Positions 49,146 to 58,986 of a DNA stretch of 64,000 nucleotides are shown one piece after another; within the stretch, counting starts at the first letter, position 1; each line of letters begins with the position of its first letter. The DNA is taken from positions 1,005,896-1,069,895 of the forward strand of contig NZ_FNBN01000001.1 of assembly GCF_900102545.1 (NCBI RefSeq), in the 5' to 3' direction. Source of the stretch: Chitinophaga filiformis. Its GTDB lineage: Bacteria; Bacteroidota; Bacteroidia; Chitinophagales; Chitinophagaceae. Under the pieces are notes generated by a model. That model worked only from the letters and a program-made list of their open reading frames with translations. It had not been told where the DNA came from and ran no database searches. A program made the translations under genes and the position numbers.

Positions 49146-49598
49146 TTATTCTTTTGATTTTGTGTCAATGATGATAGTAACGGGACCGTCGTTCAGCAGT
49201 TCCACCTTCATATCCGCTCCGAAAATGCCTGTAGCAATGGTTTTTCCCATATCAAAAGTCAACTGGCTGATCATCTGTTCATACAGGGGAATAGCTATAT
49301 CCGGCTTGCTCGCTTTGATATAGGAAGGCCTGTTCCCTTTTTTGGTAGCAGCATGTAGTGTAAACTGACTCACCAGCAGAATATCTCCCCCGACTTCCTT
49401 TACAGAACGGTTCATGACGCCTTCCTCATCATTAAAAATACGGAGGTTGACGATCTTGTTGCTTAACCAGGTAATATCTTCTGTATTATCAGCATCCTCA
49501 ATGCCCAGCAATACCAGCAAGCCTGTCTGGATACTGCCGGTAACATTACCATCTACGGTCACGGATGCCCTTGATGCACGTTGTATAACTGCACGCAT
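49146..49598 (-). CDS. dtd: D-aminoacyl-tRNA deacylase
   Basis: Removes D-amino acids, and glycine mischarged on tRNA-Ala, from tRNA. The 150-residue protein is complete: MRAVIQRASRASVTVDG at the start, the SQFTLHA active-site segment (VSQFTLHAATKKGNRPSYIKA) and the cross-subunit Gly-cisPro-type motif region near the C-terminus (VELLNDGPVTIIID). It is in a run with the MazG-like gene, YihY and glyS. Confidence 0.96.
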   Translation of the reverse strand: MRAVIQRASRASVTVDGNVTGSIQTGLLVLLGIEDADNTEDITWLSNKIVNLRIFNDEEGVMNRSVKEVGGDILLVSQFTLHAATKKGNRPSYIKASKPDIAIPLYEQMISQLTFDMGKTIATGIFGADMKVELLNDGPVTIIIDTKSKE

Positions 49599-49641
49599 AT
49601 GTGTAGTAAGTTATTTTAATTGCGCCGGGAAATTAAAATAT

Positions 49642-50991
49642 TTATGCGGTATGTGTGAAAATATCGCCGGCGTCAGGGTCCTGTACTTTCACAGTGTCCT
49701 CTATTTCCAGCTTAGGATAAAACAACTCCTGCATCAGGTAGTAGTAGAGATAGAGGAACGATAAAGACAACAACAGGTATTCATTTAGCGCAAACAGTAT
49801 TGTAATGGTATTCAAACCCATTACCAGTAACAGATACGTCTTACTACTACGCAGTTTTATATAGGCGAAGATCTTTAAAAGATATAGTGCTCCCAGCAAC
49901 GCCGCGCCCGACAAAGCAAGTCCGGTGGGCGCTGTCAGCAAGTGATAAATATTATACACCGTTACTGTAATTCCGGCAATGATCATCGCCTGCCGGGCAG
50001 CATGCCTGTCAGATTCGAGGTATAACACCGCGTGTTCTTCCTGCGTAGCTGGTTTATCCTCTGCAAACAATAGTTTTAACACAGCTGCAATGTTGATCAC
50101 AGGAATATAGTGCATAATGATCACCCAGGGATTATATTCTCCGGTAGTCAATGCCCGGCCGGTGATGATATTTCTTAACAAGCCGGCAAGAGAATAGATA
50201 CACAGCACTGCCAGCAATAACTTGAAAATAACAAAAGCGGTAAGCGTTAATGGCAATGGAGTGCCTTCAAAGAAGTTGGCCATTAAATAGGTAAGTTCAC
50301 CAATGCTACCCATGTAGACAAACCATATTGAAAAGAAGATGAAAAAATATTCCCACCCGCTGATGGTCTGTATACGGGATTGCAGCTTTATAAAAAATGC
50401 AGGCCATCTGAAACTGTTCTCTGTCAGGAATATAATTGAGTAGTAAGAGATAAAGGTAGCGAAGCCTGTCAGCAGTGCAACAAGGGTGCTCACCACCTCC
50501 ATCCAGACGCCGGATGGATCCAGCCATCCCAATGGAATCGTGCCAGTTGGACTGCCCGTTTTAGGGATCACAAAATAGATGACCGCTGCCAGCACCGCTG
50601 CGCCCATTTTGTCACTCATTCCGTTCAGATAAAAGCGGGTGATAATAATCAGCAGGAAGACCGCAAATGAATTGAAATAATAGATCAGGGCAGTATGTTG
50701 TTGACCGCTGCTGGTTTTCAGAAACTCATTCAAAATAAACTGCAGACTGAAGGCAGAGAGCACCACAAATGCCAGTACACCGAATTGCTTTACATCCTTT
50801 TTAATAACCGCTTCCCATACTACCATACAGAGCGTGGTCAGCGCCAGGAATATTGCATATTGTGTTCCCAGGTTAAGCGATAATATTGATGGAAATATGA
50901 TGTCTGCACCCTTTTTTATCGTGCAAGCTATAAGCACAGGAATCCAGCTTGTTTTAAGTATACGCAACTGTACAGGTGTAAAGAAATTCAT
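49642..50991 (-). CDS. Polytopic membrane protein, function unknown
   Basis: 449 residues, strongly hydrophobic, with roughly 11-12 predicted membrane segments and few conserved polar motifs. I recognise no family. The C-terminus is a short acidic tail (EIEDTVKVQDPDAG). It is 43 bp upstream of dtd on the same strand and could be first in the run through glyS. A transport or sensory role would be guesswork. Confidence 0.75.
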   Translation of the reverse strand: MNFFTPVQLRILKTSWIPVLIACTIKKGADIIFPSILSLNLGTQYAIFLALTTLCMVVWEAVIKKDVKQFGVLAFVVLSAFSLQFILNEFLKTSSGQQHTALIYYFNSFAVFLLIIITRFYLNGMSDKMGAAVLAAVIYFVIPKTGSPTGTIPLGWLDPSGVWMEVVSTLVALLTGFATFISYYSIIFLTENSFRWPAFFIKLQSRIQTISGWEYFFIFFSIWFVYMGSIGELTYLMANFFEGTPLPLTLTAFVIFKLLLAVLCIYSLAGLLRNIITGRALTTGEYNPWVIIMHYIPVINIAAVLKLLFAEDKPATQEEHAVLYLESDRHAARQAMIIAGITVTVYNIYHLLTAPTGLALSGAALLGALYLLKIFAYIKLRSSKTYLLLVMGLNTITILFALNEYLLLSLSFLYLYYYLMQELFYPKLEIEDTVKVQDPDAGDIFTHTA

Positions 50992-51081
50992 GGGATACAG
51001 GATTTATAAGGATGGCCGGCAAATAAAATCATTTACCTTTAGTTAAATTACGATAATCAATTATAAAGAAACGTTAATTAA

Positions 51082-51480
51082 ATGAGTGTAGATCTTTCCG
51101 CCGAAATTACCTTCCGCACCGCCAGGAGCGGGGGAAAGGGCGGACAAAACGTGAATAAGGTGGAAACCATGGTGGAGGGTTATTTTGATATTGCCGCTTC
51201 ATCTTTGTTAACCGAAGAACAAAAAACACTGGTGCAGGAAAAGCTGGCGCACCGCATCAACGCAGAGGGACTGCTGCAGGTACGCTCCCAGGAAGAACGT
51301 ACCCAACTGGGCAACAAACAGCTGGTAGTAAAGAAGATGAACGAACTGGTGAGTAAAGCCCTCATCAAACCCAAAAAACGGGTACCCACCAGACCCTCCA
51401 AAGCAGTGAAGGAAAAGCGTATTCAATTCAAAAAAAGACTGTCGGAGAAAAAACAACAGCGCAGGAAAGGGCTGGAATAA
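51082..51480 (+). CDS. arfB: Peptide-release-factor-like ribosome rescue protein (ArfB/YaeJ)
   Basis: Stop-codon-independent peptidyl-tRNA hydrolase that frees stalled ribosomes. The 132-residue protein has the GGQ motif in SGGKGGQNVNKVET (residues about 15-25) and lacks the codon-recognition domain of release factors. The C-terminal tail is strongly basic (KKRVPTRPSKAVKEKR... KKQQRRKGLE) and should enter the mRNA channel, as in ArfB. It is followed 26 bp later by a flippase gene, which may be in the same transcript. Confidence 0.92.
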   Translation: MSVDLSAEITFRTARSGGKGGQNVNKVETMVEGYFDIAASSLLTEEQKTLVQEKLAHRINAEGLLQVRSQEERTQLGNKQLVVKKMNELVSKALIKPKKRVPTRPSKAVKEKRIQFKKRLSEKKQQRRKGLE

Positions 51481-51506
51481 TTAATTTTGGCTAAAATTTT
51501 AGGGAA

Positions 51507-53042
51507 TTGAGTATAAAATCACTGGCAGGACAGACGATCTATTACGGCTTTAGTAACATAGCGAGTAAGCTCCTTAACTACTTCCTTACACCGCTCTACC
51601 TGGAGCTGATGACACAGGCTTCGTACGGGGAGATGTCTACAGTGTATGCTTATATCCCATTCCTGAATATTATCCTGACCTATGGTATGGAGACGGCCTT
51701 CTTCCGGTTTGCCAAGAAGGAGAACAGCCAGACCGTGTTGAGTACGTCCACTATCTCATTACTGTTTTCTACCATTAGTTTTACGATATTACTCTTTTTC
51801 TTCCGGGGACCTATTATCCACTCCTATATTGGTAAACTGAGCGGGCTTGACACACATCCGGTATTCTTTACTTACCTGGTGCTGATCATGGCTTTTGATG
51901 CACTGACGGCCATTCCTTATGCCCAGCTGCGGCTGGAGAACAGGCCCGTCCGTTATGCCGTTATACGCCTGACGAACATTCTTACCACTATCGGGTTTAA
52001 CATCCTTTTCCTGGTCATCATCCCTAAAATGTATGCAGCAGGGCATACCTGGCTGCCGGATGTACGCCCGGGCAACCAGATAGGTTATATTTATCTCAGT
52101 AATGCACTGGGTAGCGGCATCGCACTGTTGCTGTTCCTGCCTCAGATGATGCGCATCCGTTGGCAATTTGATACTGCGGTGTGGAGACAGATGCTGGACT
52201 ATTCCATTCCGCTGATCTTCTTCGGGATGGCAGGTATGGTGAATGAAACCTTTGACAGGGCATGGTTCCTGCCAGAATTCCTGCCGGGGAATAATATGAC
52301 GGATAAAAAAGAGTTGATCGGGATCTATGCGGCCAACTACAAACTGGCCATCCTGATCACCATGTTCATACAGGCATTTAAGTTAGGTGCAGAACCATTT
52401 TTCTTTAAACAGGCAGAAGGCAAAGATCCGCAGAAGATGTATGCCCGCATCATGAAACTCTTTGTAGTGTTGTTATGCATGATGTTCCTCTTTGTAAGCT
52501 TGTACCTGAACGTCTGGAAGACCTTCCTGCGCAGACCGGAGTATTATCCCGGTATGAAGATCGTTCCTGTTCTGCTGCTTGCCAATATGTTCCTGGGCAT
52601 CTACTACAACCTGACTATCTGGTTCAAGCTGACCGACCGGACAAAAACAGGCGCTATGATCACCATTGTTACCGCAGTACTGGCCTTTTTGCTGAACTGG
52701 TGGTGGATCCCGGTAATGGGATACTTTGGTGCAGCACTGGCTACGATGGTGTGCTACTTTGCCCAGATGACCATCTGCTATATACTGGGGCAAAAGTATT
52801 ATCCGGTACCATACCACCTTCCACGCATTCTCACTTACATGATAACCGCAGTGCTGACTTTTTACCTGTACGATATGCTGAACAGGACTCTCTTGTCGCC
52901 AGGTGATATATATGCACTGAAGCCCTTATCGCTGTTTGTGGCCACAGTCTTCTTTATCGGCTATATCTGGTTCCTCTTGAAAATGGAAAAAAAGGAGTTT
53001 TCCAGGTTACCTTTTATCGGAAAATTTGTGAGCAGGATTTAA
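51507..53042 (+). CDS. Polysaccharide flippase (Wzx/MurJ-like, MATE-fold)
   Basis: Inner-membrane flippase of the oligosaccharide/polysaccharide export superfamily, 511 residues and about 14 membrane segments. The frame opens with TTG at 51507 (SIKSLAGQTIYYGFSNIASKLLNYFLTPL), a conserved N-terminus in the family, and the first ATG lies 35 codons later, so TTG is the likely start. It would move lipid-linked glycans across the membrane. No glycosyltransferase cluster surrounds it. The WecA-like gene at 14225 is a possible partner pathway. Confidence 0.88.
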   Translation: MSIKSLAGQTIYYGFSNIASKLLNYFLTPLYLELMTQASYGEMSTVYAYIPFLNIILTYGMETAFFRFAKKENSQTVLSTSTISLLFSTISFTILLFFFRGPIIHSYIGKLSGLDTHPVFFTYLVLIMAFDALTAIPYAQLRLENRPVRYAVIRLTNILTTIGFNILFLVIIPKMYAAGHTWLPDVRPGNQIGYIYLSNALGSGIALLLFLPQMMRIRWQFDTAVWRQMLDYSIPLIFFGMAGMVNETFDRAWFLPEFLPGNNMTDKKELIGIYAANYKLAILITMFIQAFKLGAEPFFFKQAEGKDPQKMYARIMKLFVVLLCMMFLFVSLYLNVWKTFLRRPEYYPGMKIVPVLLLANMFLGIYYNLTIWFKLTDRTKTGAMITIVTAVLAFLLNWWWIPVMGYFGAALATMVCYFAQMTICYILGQKYYPVPYHLPRILTYMITAVLTFYLYDMLNRTLLSPGDIYALKPLSLFVATVFFIGYIWFLLKMEKKEFSRLPFIGKFVSRI

Positions 53043-53072
53043 ACCTTTCACTGTCCTGAAGAGTCTGAGTAC

Positions 53073-53711
53073 TTACTGCAGGAAAGGATTGTACTGCTTT
53101 TCAAAACCAATGGTGGTGGACTGTCCGTGACCCGGATATACCCTTACCTCATCCGGCAATACGAACAATTTCGTCTGAATACTGTTAATTAAAGTTTGAT
53201 GGCTGCCTCCAGGCAGGTCTGTACGGCCAATACTCTGGTAAAACAGCACATCCCCGCCAATGAGGAATTGCTGGCTGGCGGAATAAAAACACACACTCCC
53301 CGGTGAATGACCAGGAGTCAACAACACCTCCAGCTCATCATCGCCAAAGCGTATTTTTTCTCCGTCTTCCAGGAACCGGACAGGTTCAGGAGAAGGTTCA
53401 AAGGGAATATTATACATTTTGCCTATTTCAGGAGATCGGTCCAGTACAATTTTGTCCTGAGGATGCATTTCCAGGCCAACTCCATAGGTCTTCACAACCA
53501 GTCTGTTACCGAAAATATGGTCGATGTGGCAATGTGTGTTCAGGAGCCGTGTAACTTTCAAACCTTCTTTTTCGATATACGTGAGTAATTGTTTCCTTTC
53601 TTCTTCAAAATAACAGCCCGGGTCTATAATTATACATTCCCTTTTTTCGTTAATGAGTAAATAGGTATTTTCCTGAAACGGATTAAAGGTGAAATGTTGT
53701 ATTTCCATCAT
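53073..53711 (-). CDS. MBL-fold metallo-hydrolase (glyoxalase II-like)
   Basis: Metallo-beta-lactamase-fold hydrolase of 212 residues. The dinuclear zinc motif HxHxDH appears as THCHIDHIFG, with further ligands in TPGHSPGSVCF and YPGHGQSTTIG. This compact form resembles YcbL-type glyoxalase II-like thioesterases. The two consecutive ATG codons make 53711 or 53708 the start. Divergent from the TolB-like gene, with only 56 bp between start codons, so their promoters must overlap. Confidence 0.92.
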   Translation of the reverse strand: MMEIQHFTFNPFQENTYLLINEKRECIIIDPGCYFEEERKQLLTYIEKEGLKVTRLLNTHCHIDHIFGNRLVVKTYGVGLEMHPQDKIVLDRSPEIGKMYNIPFEPSPEPVRFLEDGEKIRFGDDELEVLLTPGHSPGSVCFYSASQQFLIGGDVLFYQSIGRTDLPGGSHQTLINSIQTKLFVLPDEVRVYPGHGQSTTIGFEKQYNPFLQ

Positions 53712-53767
53712 TGTTGCCGATTTTTGCTATTTTTAATTCAGAACGCAATATTATCAATACTTTCTGT

Positions 53768-56700
53768 ATGAACCGACTTACTACCAGGTTATTATTAATT
53801 ACCGGTACCCTATTACTTGGCTCGTATCTATCCCAGGCACAGACCAATACCGTGGAATTTGGACAGAACCGCATACAGCATAAGAATTTTAAATGGCGTT
53901 ACTATCAAACCCGTCATTTTAATACTTACTTCAGCCAGAACGGTCTGGAATTAGGGAAATACGTAGCACAGGTAGCAGAAAAGGAATTGCCACAGCTGGA
54001 ACAATTCATGGAATTTACCTTCCGTCAGCGGGTAAATATTGTCGTATACAACAGCTTCGGGGAAATGAAGCAATCCAATATAGGCATTGGCGTTGACTGG
54101 CAGAATACCGGTGGTATCACCAAGCTGGTGGGTAATAAACTGATCGTATACTTCGATGGTGATCACGAACACCTGTACAAGCAGATCCGGGAAGGGATAG
54201 CCCGTGTAATGCTGGAAAACCTGTTGTTTGGCGAAGATATCGGAGAGTTTGCCGGCAATACAATACTCATTGATTTCCCGAAATGGTTCACAGACGGATT
54301 TATAGCCTATGCAGCCGAGAACTGGAATACTCAACTGGATGATGAACTGAAAGATGCTATCCAGTCAGGCAGGTATAAGGACTTCTATCAGCTGGCATAT
54401 GAAAAGCCTACGCTGGCCGGACATGCCTTCTGGTATTATGTAGAAAGTAAATATGGCAAGGACGCTGTGCCTTACCTCATGTATATTTCACGTATCAACC
54501 GCGGACTGAAAAAAGGATTTGAGCAGGTATTGAACCAGAAGCCTAAAAATGCACTGAAAGACTTCATGGTATTCAATGCCAAACGTTACCAGGACGATAA
54601 CCGCCGCCGCCGTCAGAGTACCCGTGGCGCCCGTACCATTGCAGCCAGGGAACTGAAGAAGTCTGACTTCTACCGCTTCCAGGCCAATCCGAAGAGCATC
54701 TATTATGCTGTGGTGGAATTTTCCAAGGGACTGTACAAGGTGCAGATACAGCTTGCCGACGCGAAACCTAAAGTATTGCTGCGTAGCGGAGTGAGAATGC
54801 AGGCCAGCCAGCTGGACCCTAACTATCCGCTGCTGGCATGGAACCAGAAAGGTAACCGCCTGGCCATCATCTATGAGCATGAAGGCGTGACTAAGCTTAT
54901 GGTATATGACCTTGTTACCCGAACAAGTACCAAACAAGATCTTCCACGCTTTGACAGGGTGATCGATATGAAGTACTTCTTCGAATACGATAACTCCCTG
55001 CTGCTCTCAGCTGTGAAGAACGGTCATACAGATATCTACACTTACAGTATCACAAAACAGACAGCAGAACAGATCACCAACGATGTGTATGACGACCTCG
55101 ATCCTTCTTTCGTTGCCTTCCCTGGTAAGAGCGGGATCATCTATTCGTCCAACAGACCATCTCCGACTGCTAAAACCGGAGATACCGTGCTGCCGGCAGG
55201 TCACTACAATATCTTCCTGATCGACAACTGGAACAAGAGCGCTGACAAGCAGATCTCCCAGCTGACCGACATGAAATACGGCAACGCACGTTCGCCACTG
55301 CAATACAATAACACACACTTTACGTTTGTATCAGACATTAACGGTATCCGTAACCGTTATGCCGGTTTCTTTAAGACAGAAAGAACAGGAGTAGATTCCC
55401 TCTTCTTCATCGGATCAGAGATCCTGCATAACCCTGATAAGGCTGACCTGGATTCTGCGTTGGCAGAATACGGCGCTACTGCACCTGATTCCGTAATGGC
55501 AGTATCGCTTACCAAAGACTCTACTTATACCTTCCCAATGTCGAACTACTCTTATGGTATCAAAGAATCCAGAGGAGCAGGCGACCAAAGCGAAGTATCG
55601 CAGGTGATCCAGCAATATGGCTTTAAAACCCTTCAGAAGCTGAAGATCGATACAGTAACCCTGCGCAAGAGAAATGTAAACAGCCGTCCGACTACTTTCA
55701 GAGCCCATCAGATGCATGACGACAGTCTTCGCCTGGGTCTGCCGACTTACCATGAAAAGTTGAAGGTCGACACCGTGAAACATGACGATTTCTTCCAGAG
55801 CGAGTTTGGAAAAGAAGAACAGGATTCCAGTGTAGCAGCAGAAGCCCATCAGGCATCACAGATCCCACTGATGGAACCTGTACTGAAAAAGGCCAAGCTG
55901 TTTCCTTACAAACTGAAATTCGCATCTGACTACCTGATCCTCCAGATAGACAACTCTATCCTGATCAACAGGTATCAGCCGTTCACTGGTCCCCCTTCAG
56001 GTCCTATCAGGCTTGTTGATCCTGTGAATGGTCTGATCCGCATAGGTGTAAGCGACCTGTTTGAAGACATTAAGATCAATGGTGGATTCAGATTCCCTTC
56101 CAGCCTGGATGGTACTGAATACTTCATCTCTGCTTCTTATCTCAAAAAACGTTTTGATTATAAATTTACTTACTACCGCAGGGTAGATAAATATAGCGGT
56201 ATTGGTTTTGATACATCAGGCAACCCACTGGATCTTCCGGCCAAGATGAAGACCAATCTCTTCCAGTTCGATGTACGCTATCCATTTGATCAGGCCAGGA
56301 GTGTCCGCTTACAGGTGGGCTTCCGTAATGATAAATTCGTAATAGCGGCTTCAGATGAAAACACATTGAAGATGAAGAACTTTGCCGACAACTATGCGTT
56401 GTTGCGCCTGGAATATGTGTACGACAATACCATAAACCCTGCTATTAACATCTGGCATGGTACCCGCTACAAGATCTATGGCGATATGAACGCACAGATC
56501 AATGGCGACCTGAATGATGTATTCGACCAGGGAGCTTCTACAGGCAAGGGTAAGTTCACATATAATATGGGTATTGATGTGAGACACTACGAATCCATCT
56601 TCCGCAACTTTATATGGGCAACCCGCTTCTCTGCTGATTTATCATGGGGTACCCGCAAGTTGTTGTACTATCTGGGTGGTACCGACAACTGGCTGAATCC

Positions 56701-57157
56701 TAAGATCAATACCAATACACCAGTGAATATGAATGCCAACTATGCATACCAGACACTGGCTACTCCATTACGTGGTTACAAACAGAATGCTCGTAACGGT
56801 AATAATGTAATGGTGCTGAATACAGAATTACGTCTGCCGGTGTTTGCCACCTTTATGAACAGGCCTATTAACTCTGCTATCGTACGTAATTTCCAGGTGA
56901 CCAGCTTTGTGGATATCGGTACTGCATGGAACGAGAAACTGAGCTTTAAAGATGCCAACTACACTTATTATGATAATGGTAGCGGCGTAACAGTGAAGGT
57001 GAAAGAAGGTTTCCTCGGACCATTTGTAGGTGGTTACGGCTTCGGCGCCCGTACAACTATCGCTGGTTACTTCCTGAGAGTAGATGCTGGCTGGCCTGCA
57101 GTTGCCTTCTTCCGTGGTAAACCGATCTGGTACTTTGGAATGGGAGTTGATTTCTAA
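53768..57157 (+). CDS. Large TolB-like outer-membrane protein with degenerate peptidase-like N-domain
   Basis: 1129 residues from the ATG at 53768 (the frame opens earlier at 53711). A signal peptide (MNRLTTRLLLITGTLLLGSYLSQAQ) precedes a gluzincin-like region (about 30-260): REGIAR at 141-146 stands where HExxH is expected, and FPKWFTDGFIAY at 171-180 matches the second helix of such peptidases. A TolB/PD40-type propeller follows (about 300-600; DLDPSFVAFPGKSGIIYSSNRPS, GHYNIFLIDNW). The last 380 residues look like an Omp85/surface-antigen barrel (NTELRLPVFATFMNRP, FGARTTIAGYFLRVDAGW), ending in an aromatic (VDF). Likely a surface-located assembly or transport factor. Monocistronic. Confidence 0.8.
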   Translation: MNRLTTRLLLITGTLLLGSYLSQAQTNTVEFGQNRIQHKNFKWRYYQTRHFNTYFSQNGLELGKYVAQVAEKELPQLEQFMEFTFRQRVNIVVYNSFGEMKQSNIGIGVDWQNTGGITKLVGNKLIVYFDGDHEHLYKQIREGIARVMLENLLFGEDIGEFAGNTILIDFPKWFTDGFIAYAAENWNTQLDDELKDAIQSGRYKDFYQLAYEKPTLAGHAFWYYVESKYGKDAVPYLMYISRINRGLKKGFEQVLNQKPKNALKDFMVFNAKRYQDDNRRRRQSTRGARTIAARELKKSDFYRFQANPKSIYYAVVEFSKGLYKVQIQLADAKPKVLLRSGVRMQASQLDPNYPLLAWNQKGNRLAIIYEHEGVTKLMVYDLVTRTSTKQDLPRFDRVIDMKYFFEYDNSLLLSAVKNGHTDIYTYSITKQTAEQITNDVYDDLDPSFVAFPGKSGIIYSSNRPSPTAKTGDTVLPAGHYNIFLIDNWNKSADKQISQLTDMKYGNARSPLQYNNTHFTFVSDINGIRNRYAGFFKTERTGVDSLFFIGSEILHNPDKADLDSALAEYGATAPDSVMAVSLTKDSTYTFPMSNYSYGIKESRGAGDQSEVSQVIQQYGFKTLQKLKIDTVTLRKRNVNSRPTTFRAHQMHDDSLRLGLPTYHEKLKVDTVKHDDFFQSEFGKEEQDSSVAAEAHQASQIPLMEPVLKKAKLFPYKLKFASDYLILQIDNSILINRYQPFTGPPSGPIRLVDPVNGLIRIGVSDLFEDIKINGGFRFPSSLDGTEYFISASYLKKRFDYKFTYYRRVDKYSGIGFDTSGNPLDLPAKMKTNLFQFDVRYPFDQARSVRLQVGFRNDKFVIAASDENTLKMKNFADNYALLRLEYVYDNTINPAINIWHGTRYKIYGDMNAQINGDLNDVFDQGASTGKGKFTYNMGIDVRHYESIFRNFIWATRFSADLSWGTRKLLYYLGGTDNWLNPKINTNTPVNMNANYAYQTLATPLRGYKQNARNGNNVMVLNTELRLPVFATFMNRPINSAIVRNFQVTSFVDIGTAWNEKLSFKDANYTYYDNGSGVTVKVKEGFLGPFVGGYGFGARTTIAGYFLRVDAGWPAVAFFRGKPIWYFGMGVDF

Positions 57158-57182
57158 GAAGAATGATCTTCACAATATATGG

Positions 57183-57215
57183 AAGGGTCTCGCATAAAGC
57201 GAGACCCTTTTCTTT
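57183..57215 (+). terminator. Terminator of TolB-like gene
   Basis: 11-bp stem AAGGGTCTCGC / GCGAGACCCTT with loop ATAAA, then TTCTTTT. It lies 26 bp past the stop and next to the convergent kinase gene. Confidence 0.9.
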
Positions 57216-57580
57216 TAGCACAGGATAGGGATAAAAATGACAGCGCCTGTAATTGCAGCTACCAAAGCCGAAATAAGTACTGCACCTGCCGCAACGTCTT
57301 TGATCCATTTCACCCTTGGATGGTATTCGGGAGATAGATGGTCCATGATCTTTTCAACAACTGTATTCAACATCTCTGTGGTCCATACCATTCCCGTTAC
57401 TATCAGGAGAGCAATCCACTGATTGGCAGACAATCTGCAATAAAAGCCAGCCGCTACCACGAGCACCGTTGCTACAGCATGAATACGCGCATGCGGTTCA
57501 CTGCGGAGAAAGGCGTAGATTCCCTGAAAGGCATATTTGAAACTTTTTAAACGCTGCTGCAGATAGCGACCGGCTTGCAT
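57215..57580 (-). CDS. Diacylglycerol/undecaprenol kinase family protein
   Basis: Small trimeric membrane kinase of the DgkA family, 121 residues with three membrane helices. Catalytic and structural residues include RSEPHARIHAVAT, TTEMLNTVVEKIMD (the E..N...E core) and KDVAAGAVL. In Gram-negative bacteria it recycles diacylglycerol; in many others the homologue phosphorylates undecaprenol. Which lipid applies here is unknown. It is 20 bp downstream of the creD-like gene and may belong to that transcript. Confidence 0.93.
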   Translation of the reverse strand: MQAGRYLQQRLKSFKYAFQGIYAFLRSEPHARIHAVATVLVVAAGFYCRLSANQWIALLIVTGMVWTTEMLNTVVEKIMDHLSPEYHPRVKWIKDVAAGAVLISALVAAITGAVIFIPILC

Positions 57581-57600
57581 GAGTATAACTGTTTATAATT

Positions 57601-58968
57601 TTATAATTCTCCCCACTTGATCCTCCGGCTAAAGTACATCACAATAGCCAGTATTATAAACAGTCCCAGACTACCCATGAGCAATGCCTGATCTTCTGAG
57701 CGGATGATGACGTAAATGAATCCATAGAGCAGACTTAATACACCGCCGATACCGATGGCCATGCGGACGCTTCGTAATACGCTGGCTGTATATATGGCTA
57801 CCAGCAGAATAGTCAATACAGCTGCGATCAGGTAAGCAATACTAAAATTTAATTGTTCTGCGAGGGCGATCAGCAGGGTATAGAATACACATAATGCCGC
57901 GCCGACTAATATATATTGTAATGGATGAACAGCTGAGCGATAAAGTAACTCAATAAAATAGAATACGAGGAATGTAAGACCGATGATCAGGATAGCATAT
58001 TTAACCGCGCGGGTGGATTGTTGATAGGTATCCACCGGCAGGAATAATTTCACACCAAAATCGGCAGAGTGCAGGTTGGCATTGGCGCCAATCCAGCTTT
58101 GGGGGAAGTTGCGATTCAGGTTAGACACCTGCCAGGAAGCGGTGAAGCCTTTTGCGTGAACATTGTGTGTATTGGGCAGGAAGGCGCCATCGAAACTTGG
58201 GCTCTTCCAGTTGGAATTGAGGTTAACGGTGGTCGTCTTTCCCACAGGTGAAAAGAACAGCTGGCCGGAGCCTTTTAAATCAAGATTGACAGCAAAGTTG
58301 CCCGTTACAATACCAGAGTCGGACATTGTCAGCGGCACTTTTACCTGCATGCCATTCTCAAACAGGTTGGTAGCAGGGATGCCAGGATTAAAATAGTAAT
58401 TCTGACCATTCCATTCCACACCCGCCTGGTTAGTGATGCCGCGCATATCATTAATGCCGACAGCCAGGTAAGCGTCTTTCAGCAGTACAGTTGCCGGATC
58501 AATATTTAAGCCGTTCAGGTCCAGCGCAGAGAAAGCGCCGGAGATATGTAAATGCGAACTATAAACAGCCACCTCATAAATCCCGCGCCGGCGTATTTCA
58601 GGCAGCAGTTCTCCATTCACGGCCAGTTTATCCGGCAGGAATACAGCATTGGATGTTACTCCGGGTTTGCTATAGTAGGGTATTACCAACACAGGACCGG
58701 TAATGGTCTGGGCGTCTCCCCACTTTCCGCTGACTTCTCCCTTGGCTTCAAATTGCCGTTGTTCTCTTTCAGAGATAAGGCCCATGATCATAGCGGTAGG
58801 TATCAACAGCAATAGTACAAGGATACCGATGAGCAGCGCTTTTATACCATAGGCATAACGTTCGAAGAAGGAAGGCTTTTCTTTATCTTCCTGTAAACTG
58901 TTTCCTGTAGCAGGGGAAGGCTGGCCGGGAGGCAGGGGATTTGTTTCGTTGATGTTACTTGTTTGCAT
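57601..58968 (-). CDS. creD: CreD-like inner-membrane protein
   Basis: Membrane protein of the CreD family, linked in other bacteria to envelope integrity and beta-lactam response. I start at 58968 (MQTSNINETNPLPP), 455 residues; the longer frame to 59013 would include the operator palindrome. An N-terminal membrane helix (ALLIGILVLLLLIPTAMIMGLI) is followed by ERQRQFE-type EREQRQFEAKGEVSGKWG, a periplasmic domain with GPVLVIPYY, and a cluster of five C-terminal helices starting at AILIIGLTFLVFYFIELL. It lies downstream of a small winged-helix regulator. Confidence 0.9.
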   Translation of the reverse strand: MQTSNINETNPLPPGQPSPATGNSLQEDKEKPSFFERYAYGIKALLIGILVLLLLIPTAMIMGLISEREQRQFEAKGEVSGKWGDAQTITGPVLVIPYYSKPGVTSNAVFLPDKLAVNGELLPEIRRRGIYEVAVYSSHLHISGAFSALDLNGLNIDPATVLLKDAYLAVGINDMRGITNQAGVEWNGQNYYFNPGIPATNLFENGMQVKVPLTMSDSGIVTGNFAVNLDLKGSGQLFFSPVGKTTTVNLNSNWKSPSFDGAFLPNTHNVHAKGFTASWQVSNLNRNFPQSWIGANANLHSADFGVKLFLPVDTYQQSTRAVKYAILIIGLTFLVFYFIELLYRSAVHPLQYILVGAALCVFYTLLIALAEQLNFSIAYLIAAVLTILLVAIYTASVLRSVRMAIGIGGVLSLLYGFIYVIIRSEDQALLMGSLGLFIILAIVMYFSRRIKWGEL

Positions 58969-58986
58969 ATAATTATATTTAAAAGC

